Assembly (NCBI GenBank): GCA_030144725.1
Contig: JASKMD010000005.1
Location: 368,275 to 432,274, forward strand
Length of the DNA: 64,000 nt
Direction: 5' to 3'
Origin: Haematococcus lacustris
Lineage: Eukaryota; Chlorophyta; Chlorophyceae; Chlamydomonadales; Haematococcaceae
Shown here: piece by piece, positions 21,959 to 31,463 of the stretch
Position numbering within the stretch: position 1 is the stretch's first letter
How the letters are laid out: every line of letters starts with the position of its first letter
Program-made: the position numbers and the translations under genes
The notes under the pieces: model-generated
The model's input: only the letters and a program-made list of their open reading frames with translations
Database searches by the model: none
What the model was told of the DNA's origin: nothing

Positions 21959-24900
21959 ACGTTGCCTTCCGGACTCCTCCCACCACCCCCTCCCCACCAC
22001 CCCCCTCCCAGCCCCTCTGCTTTTCCACCTCCTCTCCTTGTCCTTCCCGGTGCGCTCGTCCCCACCGCGCACCTTACTTCCTCCTTCCTGCCCCTGCACC
22101 CTCCTACCCTGGTCTTCATTCCACCTGCCAGCCGTACACTGGTAAGGTGGACACTGCTGGCCGGCCCTCCCTGCAGGTTGTCAGATCCATGCCCTTACCC
22201 CTGCAGCATGTTAGACCTGCTGGCAGCATTCTGAAGCAGCCTTCTGTGGCTGGCTCCACGCCACCGGGACGACCTCGTAAGGTCGTGCGGTTCTCCCTGC
22301 CCCTACCTGCAGCTCTAGGTGGCAGCCCTCCTCGCCCTCCCCAGCCTGGCCGGACAGCCCGCCCAGCTGTGTTGCAGCGTGCCAATGCTGATGCACCTGC
22401 CTTCCTCCATGTCAACTCCTTTGCCGTGCTGGCTGTTCAGGACCAGCCGCCGGCCGATTCTCTCGCTCCCCGGTCCTTACCTCCTCCCCCTGCCCCTCCG
22501 TGTCCCCCTCCTGCTCCTTGTCCTTCCCACACCTCCCCGCCCACTCCCACTCCCACCCCCACCCCTTCCCCCGCTGCTGCGCCCTCCCCCATCGTGCTCA
22601 CTGCCCTGTCTGCCAGTGGCAGCAGCCCCTCTTCTGAGCTGATCATCCTCCATGGCACCTTTGCTGGTCACCCAGCCAGGTTCATGGTGGACAGCGGCGC
22701 CACCGGCAACATCGTCAGCCAGCAGTATCTCATGCGCAATGGGCTGCACTTGGCAACCACCCTCTCCCCCCGTCGCCTCCTCCTCCCAGGCCCCAAAAGC
22801 ACTACCCTACCCACCTACACCCTCCCACCGTGCTCCATCCGCATGGGTACCTACCGCGATCGCTTGCAGCTCTCCATGGCCAACATCCCCAACCCTTCCT
22901 TTGACATCGTCCTCGGCAAGCCGTGGCTGGCAGCCAAGAACCCGTGTGTGGACTGGATCAACAACGTCGTACGCCTGAATCACGCCGGCTCCACCCACAT
23001 CCTGACCCCACCCCCACCCACCCCACTCCAAGCGGACCAGCCGAACCTGCTGTCGGCGCCACGCTTCCGCCGGGCAGCGCGGCATGATGAGGTCTTCATG
23101 GCCCTGCTCACCCAGCAACCCAACCCCTCTTCCTCACCCTCTCCCTCCACCCCTGCCCCTAATCCACCCCCTCTCCACCCCAAGGCGGCAGCACTGGTGC
23201 AGCAGTACCCCTCTGTCTTTCCCAAGGAGCTGCCTGCAGTCCAGGACATGCCCCGCCGCTCCGTGGACCACACCATCCATCTCACCGGCCCTGCCCCCTC
23301 CCCCCGGCCCATCTACCGCATGTCGCAGCCAGAGCTGGACCAGCTGAAGAAGCAGTTGGACGACCTCCTGGCCAAGGGTTTCATCCGGCCATCCACCTCC
23401 CCCTTTGCTGCCCCTGTGTTGTTTGTGCGCAAGAAGGACGGCAGCCTGCGCCTCTGTGTGGACTTCCGTGCCCTCAACCAGCAGACCCTCAAGAACCGTT
23501 ACCCCCTCCCCCGCATCGATGATCTGCTGGACCAGCTGTCAGGTGCCCAGGTCTTTTCCAAGATCGACCTCCGGTCTGGGTACCACCAGATCAGGGTGGC
23601 TGAGGACGACATCCCCAAGACCGCCTTCCGCACCCGGTACGGGCACTATGAGTTCACTGTCCTCCCCTTTGGCCTCTGCAATGCCCCAGCCACCTTCCAG
23701 CAGCTCATGAACGATGTCTTCAAGCCCCACCTAGATGACTTCGTGCTTGTCTACCTAGATGACATCCTTGTCTTCTCCAAGTCAGCTGCTGACCACGAGC
23801 GCCACCTCCACCTTACCCTCTCCCTCTTGCGGCAAGCACCAACTGTGCGCTAACCTGGCCAAGTGCGCATTCTGGCTGGACACCGTGGACTTCCTGGGCC
23901 ACGTCGTCTCCGCCGCCGGCATCCAGCCAGACCCCACCAAGGTCAAGGCTGTGCTGGACTGGCCTGCCCCACAGGACAAGCACCAGCTACGGTCGTTCCT
24001 CGGCACCGCCAACTACTACCGGCGTCTCCTACACCACCATGCCCACCGTGTTCTCCCTCTCACCGACCTGCTGCGTGATGAGCAGCCATGGCGTTGGGGC
24101 GAGGCTGAGCAGCGTGCCTTTGCCGACATCAAGGCAGCCATGGCCAGCTCCCCCGTCGTGCGTCCCCCTGACTTCTCCCTCCCCTTCACTGTCAAGACTG
24201 ATGCCTCCCTCTTTGCCATTGGTGCCGTGCTTACCCAACAGGACTCCTCCGGCGCCGAGTACGTGGTGGCCTATGAGAGCCGCAAGCTCAACCCGGCTCA
24301 GGTCAACTACCCAGCCCATGAGCGTGAGCTCCTGGCTGTGCTCCATGCCCTCACCACCTGGCGCCACTACCTACTGGGTCGTCCCTTCATTGTGGAGACT
24401 GACAACAGCGCCACCACCCATGTGCTCACCCAGTCCAACCTCACCGGGCGCCAGATGCGGTGGACCCAGCGCCTTGCGGAGTTCGACATCACCTTTGTGC
24501 ACAAGGCTGGCAAGCACCACACCGTGCCGGACGCCCTCTCCCGTCGCCCTGACCACCAACTCACCGCCCTCTCCATCGTTGACCCTGACCCCTCCTTCTT
24601 CTCCACCTTTGACCGCCATGCGCCCGAGGACCCGGCCTACCAAGCAGCCCTGTCCCAGGCCCTCTCCCCTCCTTCACCCTCCAGCCCTACCCACCTGCAG
24701 GTCATTGAAGGCCGCCTCTACACCACCTCCACCCCTCCCCGCCTCTACATCCCCTCCTCCCCTCTCCGCGCCCAGCTGTTGCATGAAGCTCATGACGCCC
24801 ACACCGCTGCCCACCTAGGGCGTGCCAAGACTCTGGAGCGGCTGCAGCGTCACTTCTATTGGCCGCAGATGCACAAGACCGTCCAAGAGTACGTGCGCAC

Positions 24901-26260
24901 ATGCGACAAGTGCCAGCGCAACAAGGCCACTAACCAGCTGCCCCCTGGCCTGCTACAGCCCCTCCCCATCCCCTCCCGCAATTGGCAGCAGGTCAGCATG
25001 GACTTCATTGGGCCCCTTCCAGCCACTCCCCGCGGCCACACCATGATCTTCACCGTCGTCGACAAGCTCAGCAAGATGATCCACCTCATCCCCACCACCA
25101 CCACCGCCACCGCTCACGACACCGCCCGCCTCTTCTTTGACCACATCTTCAAGCACCACGGCCTGCCGGAGGCCATCATCTCTGACCGTGACCCCAAGTT
25201 CACTTCCGACTTCTGGACCTCCCTCTTCCACCTCACCGGCACCCGGCTCCTCCTCTCCTCTGCCTACCACCCCCAGACCGACGGCCAGACAGAGCGCGCC
25301 AACCGCACAGTGGAGGACATGCTGCGGCCCTACGTCAACGACCACAAGACTGACTGGGACCAGCACCTTGCAGCCGTGGAGTTTGCCTACAACAGCTCTG
25401 AGCACGCTGGCACCGGCTTCACCCCCTTCTACCTCAACTACGGCCAACACCCCACCACACCCTCTGCTCTCTTGCTCCCCCCTCCCACCCTTGTGCCCAG
25501 CCAGGCAGCTGAGGACTTCGTCACCTCCATGCGCAACAACCTTACCGCCGCCCGCTCAGCCCTGCAGCGCTCCATTGACACCCAGAAGCTGCATGCTGAC
25601 CAGCACCGCCGCCATGAGGAGTTTGAGGTCGGTGATCTGGTGCTGCTCAGCTGTGCCAACCTGAACCTGCAGACTGCTGTCAACAGCGCCAAGCTCCAGC
25701 CTCGCTTTGTGGGGCCCTTCAAGGTCCTGGCCAAGCACTCCCCGGTCTCCTACAAGCTCGACCTCCCTTCCTCCATGCGTATCCTCCCCACCTTCCACAT
25801 CAGCCGCCTACGGCCCTACCTTTCCTCCTCCTCTTTCCCTGAGCGCGCCGTGGAGCTTCAACCTTCGCCCGTGATCATCGATGGCGAGGCTTACTTCACG
25901 GTGGAAGCCATCCTGGGCCGTCGCTGGAACGACGCGCAACACGCCTTTCAGTACCTCATCAAGTGGGCTGGCTACGACGACTCCTTCAACTCCTGGGAGT
26001 GGGGCCCAGCACTCGCACAGCAGGACGCGGTCGCCGCCTTAATCCGGGATTACACCGCCCGCCATCATGCCCCGGTTGACGACGACCCTGCCTGCCAAGT
26101 CTGCGCCAGCCGTTCACCGCGGCCTCCGATGTTGCTTTGTGATCAATGCGACAAGGGTTTCCACATCACGTGCCTGTCACCCCCACTTCGTTCTGTGCCT
26201 CGTGGTGCCTGGCTTTGTCATCAGTGCAAGCAAGCTAAGGCTCCCAAGAAGCGCAGATAG
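21856..26260 (+). pseudogene. pol: Chromovirus pol: protease, RT, RNase H, integrase, chromodomain, PHD finger (one frameshift)
   Basis: Frame 1 (to 23853) has a Pro-rich linker, protease ([10 protein letters not shown]), RT motifs ([48 protein letters not shown] at about 23750). An extra G at 23836 shifts the frame; reading then continues on to 26260 (NLAKCAFWLD, TNYYRR-like ANYYRRLL, KTDASLFAIGAVL). The integrase has its HHCC finger (HDAHTAAH, CDKC) and DDE residues (MDFIGPLP, SDRDPKF, TDGQTERANRT). The C-terminus carries a chromodomain (25892-26010, YFTVEAIL, YLIKWAGYDDSFNSWE) and then a C4HC3 PHD finger (26093-26227, CQVC, CDQC, FHITC, WLCHQC). Chromodomains direct chromovirus integration to marked chromatin; PHD fingers commonly read the histone H3 tail. 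Confidence 0.93.
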
Positions 26261-26301
26261 CATGTTTAGAGGCTAAACATCTTTTTTCCAGGGGGGGTGA
26301 A

Positions 26302-26736
26302 TGTAGTGGACATGCGCAGCATGGACGGCTTGCATCTTTCAAACTGACTTGCATGTCTGGTCTTTAGTAAAACTGAGTATTTGTTCTTTCCTTACAGTGC
26401 ATGCTTCTGTTGTTCTCTGTGCAAGGTGCTCCGAACCTAGGCGGATGCACCGAGCACAGAAGTTCACAGTTTACGTACACCTTTTCCCTTTACACGTGGA
26501 TGACTAAGAATGCGAATGGTTTTGAGTACTTAAGGCTCTGTGAGGGCAGAGACAGGTACCTTGGCTCAGAACTCTATCTGACCCCGGGTCCTGTCTCGTT
26601 CTCCCGCCCTCACAGGTAAGCCGTGCTCTGTTGGTCATCTCTGCTATGTTGTAACCTTGGCTCAGAACTCTATCTGACCCCGGGTCCTGTCTCGTTCTCC
26701 CGCCCTCACAGGCTCCCTGGTCTCAGCTCCGTTACA
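26302..26736 (+). repeat. Chromovirus 3' LTR
   Basis: 435 bp, apparently identical to the 5' LTR including its internal ~58 bp duplication. It is followed immediately by the GCCCC target duplication. Confidence 0.93.
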
Positions 26737-26741
26737 GCCCC

Positions 26742-26788
26742 GGCCCGCCCCCAGGCAGCCAGACGGCAACACAGGCAGCAGCCTCAGA
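26742..26788 (+). pseudogene. Fanzor-relic fragment interrupted by the chromovirus
   Basis: CAGCCAGACGGCAACACAGG and the bases after it match 9957-9993 of the degenerate Fanzor gene almost exactly. With 20477-20490 (CCCCCACAGCCCC) on the other side of the gypsy element this restores the order found at 9944-9993. Confidence 0.6.
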
Positions 26789-26847
26789 TAGCGCAAACGG
26801 ACCCCTGAAATATGACATTTTATAGCGAACTCTATGTATACGAAAAA

Positions 26848-27655
26848 TGGTTTACTCCACACAGCCCCTTAACACCATTTGAGTAGTCCCGCTAGTTGTC
26901 CCGGCTTCAGTGGAGGCCCTAGTGAGGGACGATGGGGGTGTCTGTGTCGTTGCATGTTTTCCTTGTATGTGCTCCTATACCAAGCTCCACAACCCATCCG
27001 AGTCATACAGTCTAGCTCGTATGGGCTGTACGCTACACAGCAGCCAATTACATTGTGCTAAGAAACAGACGGGTCGCACGCATGACCATGACCATGCAAC
27101 TCTTCTTAGCAAAGCACGGCGGTTTCAATTGCTACTTGCTGCATGTCTGCTGCTACGTGAATACCCCTCCTACCCAGCCACAATCCTCAGTCAGCTGCGC
27201 CTGCGAGTTGCTTACAGCCATCTCCAGTAGTCGCCGCTGTGGCCTAAAGCTGGTCCCTTTTTGGGACAGTGATAAAGGCTACTTGCGGGAAAGTAGCTGG
27301 GGGGAAAGCAGCAAGCATCACTAGACATGAGAACTGAGAACTGTAAGCCAGAGATTAAAACGCTGCAGGTAATGGCCCATCAGTGTACCATGGCAGCATC
27401 ACCATACACTCATGTCTAGACATCCATGCAAGGCATGTCATGGTGTTGGGTGAATTCGGTGTGTCCTTAATGTACCTAGTGGTGATGGCCTGGACACATC
27501 AAGAAGATCTAACTGTCGCCTGTCAAAGCCGCTGCAATGCAATGTGCCCCCAACCACACATTCATCAAACATCTACAGACAGCCATGCCTCAACCATGCT
27601 GCATGTTGTGGGGTAAGCTGCTGAAGAATATGAATGACCCACCACCAGCTGTCAC
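26848..27655. repeat. Dispersed repeat R1, copy 2
   Basis: Same orientation as 13925-14723. Just beyond its right edge, two ~40 bp units (CACTTTCAT.TTGCA.GT.TAT..TGGCAGCAC) are tandemly repeated at about 27654-27735. Confidence 0.75.
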
Positions 27656-27948
27656 TTTCATATTGCAGGTGTATAATGGCAGCACACATGTCACTTTCAT
27701 GTTGCATGTATATCATGGCAGCACCTGGATTTAACATGTGCTTGGACAGCCCTGGATTTAACAAAAGCAATGACTTGCTTGCGCAATGTGTTGATGTGAA
27801 GACAAGCAAGAAGCGCATACGAAACACGACACTTCACATGCGACACCTCGCAGAAAACTTAGCACTTGCGAGTGTGTGGCTAAATCATGCAAGGTCCCTC
27901 CGCATGCTGTAACCCAATCACTCCAAGGGAGCATAGGCTAGTGTGTTG

Positions 27949-30866
27949 TTACAAAGCCTTGGCCTTTGCTGCAGCCTCTTCTGCCAGGTAATGTTTGGGA
28001 GCCTCCTTGCATTCCCTTGGCACCTGCACAGGGGTGGAGGCCGTCAGCCACCAAGCGCATTCGCCCATCAGCAGCAACTGTGGGTGGGTCCAAAGACAAA
28101 CAGCAAGTGAAGCCAGGCTGGTGGCAATGAGTTTTGGAGCACTCAAACTCACCACGCCCCCAGCCTCGGCATACTCGGTCCAGCAGGGGATGGCGTCCGT
28201 GGCTTCGTTGAAGGCGTCGATCAAGGCGCGCACCAAGTCGTTCTTCATGCCAGCAGGTGGGGCCCCTAGGTTGCGGGTGATGGGCTTCCCGCCCCAGGTA
28301 CGTTTGTCAAAGCGCCATTCACCATACTTTCCTGGAGTGAACACGCCTGCCAGCACAGGCCAGTGTTCGGCACAGTCTAGTCAAGTCACAGTCTAGTCAG
28401 TGGAAGCAATGCAGGCAGTGCTGCTACTGCAGCTAGCCATGCAAGTGCAAGCTCATGCAAGTCACCAGCCCAGGCTTGCATGCTTGCTCAAATGCTAACC
28501 TTCTTTGGTGTAATCCATGCCATAGGTGTAGTGAAGGATGTAGAAGGGCTTGGTGGGTGACATCTCCATCTTAGTGTCCCAGGGGGGTTGGGCCATCATG
28601 TGCAGGAACAGGTCAGTCTTGCGCACACCGGCGAGGTAGGCAGCGATGGTGTAACCATACATTTCCTGCACCCAGCCCCATGCCTGCGCACAGCAGCACC
28701 AGGGTCTGAAGAGACATCAGCACAGTAAGGCATTACTACATACTCAAGAAACACTAAACAGAGCTAGAGGCTGCTCAGTAGCAGGCAGTGGAAGCAGCAG
28801 CAGTGAGCATGTGCAAAATCGTCGACCATATCAGGCCAGCCTAGGCAGCTGAGAACTGCAGAACCAAGTGTTGTGTGCAAGCCAATATGAATGCTGGTGT
28901 GATGCCCACAAACCTACAGCCTATCAGCAAGCAAGGTCAGCAGCCCCATGCCCACCTGGTTTGCTTCTGTATCCTTGAAGATGGCTATAGAAGTGTTCAT
29001 CCAGATGGGCATGATCTTGGTCATGTCAGACATGCTCAAGTATGTGGGGCTATTCCCCACAGGTGCAATCTGCTCCAATTGCTGCTTGGATAACTTCCCA
29101 GCGAACTTTTGTGTGATGTGGGCATGGTCACGTTTGGCAGGTTCGATGTAGAAGAAAGGGAAGGCAGCTGCACACACCATGGTAAGCACACACACATCAC
29201 TGACACCCAAAAGGAGACTTCTGCATAGCTCCATCTGTGAGTAATTCTTTTGTGACGCCCACCTGGGGTCTCCCCGGTCATGAAGTTGGGCAGGGGACGC
29301 AGGAAGATGTGGTCAGGTTCTGACATAAGCACATACTTCTCAGGGATCTGAGCCTTTTGTACCCACTGCACAAATGCATAAGGGCGGTTCAGCACCACGT
29401 ACCTGCATGAACAGGCATGCTCAAACAGATCAGAACCACCTAAGGTCAGGCAGGTGCAAAGGGACATTTGTTCCACAGCCATCCCACATAGGTACTGGTT
29501 GTAGACAGTGTGCGTCATGACTCGTGTGACGTCATGACTCGTGTGATGGGAGGTAACCACCAAGCTCACCATGAGTGCTCAACCATGTCCTGGGGCAAGG
29601 GGTCCACCACCATAGTGGGGATCTCGTCCATCAGATCATCTGGCTTCCCACTGTGCAAGAGTCTGGTGAAGCCACCCATCTCACAACCACCCTCCTTTTC
29701 ACAGCGCGCTTTCTGCTTCTTGTACCTGTGTCAGAAGCATGCAAGGCTCTGGGATATAGCAGACCTGCTGTGTAGCACACGTGTTGTGTGTTGCTACAGC
29801 ATTAACGAAGCCCTCACCAATAGTAGTGAACACGTGCCTGCCAGTGCACAGCCGCTCCTTGTGCAGACGTGACGATGTGGAAACGACGTGCATTGTGGTC
29901 AACCGCTGCCTCCACCTTCTTGGCTGCTGGATCAGCATTCATGTCCACATCCATGGTACCAGATGTCCACATCACGTCTGGACCTTCTTTGGCTGGACGA
30001 CTGGCTTCTGGGTGTGCCTGTAATTGGGAGTTAAAACAGCTTCATAACCAGCATCAACTGCGTTGCTGGGCTGCTGCAGCTAACAGAAATGTCCACTTAC
30101 TAGATGTTTCAGCCAGCACTGCCCTTTTTGTTCCTTGCAGCTGTCCTCCCCGCAGTACACCCAAACTGCACATTGGTGTAGCCGTACAACAGTACACTAG
30201 AGCATGCAGCATGCAGTAGTGATGATGAAGCATGAGCAGTGCAAGCCTGGTGTCTGGCACTGCACATAGCAACACATGCACCGCTGCACATGCAGCAATG
30301 CTGTTGATTGCAATACTACAAACCGTTGCATGTGATGTCCTCAGCAGTGGCTGGTTTGAAGTCTCGACAGGCACTACAGCACTCCTCCGCCGAGTTGACA
30401 AAGTGGTTTGTTCCCCAGACGACAACCTCGCCCCAGAGCCTGCATGACATGCGGGAATGCAGCTGTCATCAACTGCGCTGTGCTTCTGGGGTACCTCTGC
30501 CCGCCTGCTCACTCGGTGTGCGGGTATGTATAGCATTTTCTTTGCTCCGCTGATGCAACTGTGTGGCTCGCTCCGGGGGCAGCTTTCGTTGCTGCCGAGG
30601 CATGTATTGATGCGGATTGCTTTGCCACAGTAGCCACAGGCTCTACGGCAGGACAATTGCACGATGAGCAATTGTAATCTTGCCAGTGGCCCATAGCAGA
30701 CATGCGCACCAGTCTGAGCTAGAAGCCTGGAATCGGGCTGACCCATGAACGGGCTGGCATCCTGCTGCGCGTGCTGCTTAGACAGCGTGTGCAGCTCCGA
30801 CAAGCTATACAATGACACCAGCAGCGTCACAGCCACGCAGGTCACTACAAGACGCTGCGACACCAT
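27949..30866 (-). CDS. HPAT: Hydroxyproline O-arabinosyltransferase (GT95), complete
   Basis: Eleven exons join with matching phases to 560 aa: 30710-30866, 30513-30642, 30324-30439, 30101-30165, 29818-30017, 29570-29725, 29263-29402, 28956-29167, 28500-28683, 28153-28346, 27949-28077. Residues 5-22 form a signal anchor, as in type II Golgi enzymes. Residues about 92-156 are Cys-rich (EECCSACRDF, CNVWVYCGEDSC, QCWLKHL), like the PAN/Apple-type insert of algal secreted proteins. The GT domain (about 195-520) has FHIVTSAQGAAVHWQARV, FTRLLHSGKPDDLMDEIP, VVLNRPYAFVQW, the DxD-like SEPDH (303-305), AAFPFFYIEP, NSPTYLS, ILHYTYGMDY and YGEWRFDKR. The enzyme transfers the first L-arabinose to hydroxyproline of cell-wall or extracellular glycoproteins. 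No lesion is visible. Exon 2 is the least certain exon. Confidence 0.93.
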
Positions 30867-31463
30867 CGCAGCTCTAGCTAAATATGCTTAAAGTCTAGAT
30901 GGTCTCAAGCGAAGCGAAGCGAAGCGCTAAACATCGAACGATGCAACGATCCCTTTCACTGCGGTCAACATAAATTCAAACGATTCAGAAGGGAGTTGGC
31001 AGCGGTTGCAAAGTGAATCGTATTTTGAGCTTTTCCCGATGCGCTGTTTCCCGCTGTAAGTCGTATGTGTGCAAGCCGTTTTAATGCTTCCCTACATAGA
31101 TGTGACCAGTTTGAGTCAGACTCTGAGTGTTCGCGGCCTTTTGAAAGGAAAGTGAGGCTGGTGCCCGTTTATCATTAGCGAGGCTACCGGTCAAAGGGTA
31201 AAGGGAAAAGTAAAAAGGGTCAAAGGAAAAAGGGTATGGAGCTAATAAATGAACAGTAAATTAAAAGTCAGTCTAATCCATGGTGCCGGCCTTTTACAAG
31301 TTTTAATCCCTACAGCCCTCATGCAACACCAAAATAAAGCATGAGTTGTAATCAAACACAGGCTGCGAGATCATTATTGTAAAGGCTACTGACGGTGTGC
31401 CTAATGCCCACTCCAACTCAGCCTTCTGGTGTGTGTGCCTCCAGGCTACTACTAGCAAGAGCT
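30867..31463. other. Intergenic, upstream of HPAT
   Basis: Contains four GAAGC units (about 30909-30930) and AAAGGG-rich tracts (31195-31245). No reading frame of note. It separates the HPAT start from the 3' end of the Fanzor locus and could hold the HPAT promoter or Fanzor-linked non-coding RNA; neither is demonstrable here. Confidence 0.4.

Larger units (their letters stand above)
20491..26736 (+). mobile_element. Ty3/gypsy chromovirus with chromodomain and PHD finger
   Basis: LTRs 20491-20925 and 26302-26736 are each 435 bp and appear identical. The TSD is GCCCC (20486-20490 and 26737-26741). A TGGTGCC primer-binding site follows the 5' LTR (from 20927) and a polypurine tract (CCAGGGGGGGTGAA, ending 26301) precedes the 3' LTR. 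Domain order is gag, protease, RT, RNase H, integrase, chromodomain, PHD finger. Only one lesion is evident, a single-base frameshift in RT near 23836. It inserted at the edge of the (CCCCG)n array, inside Fanzor-derived sequence. Confidence 0.95.
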
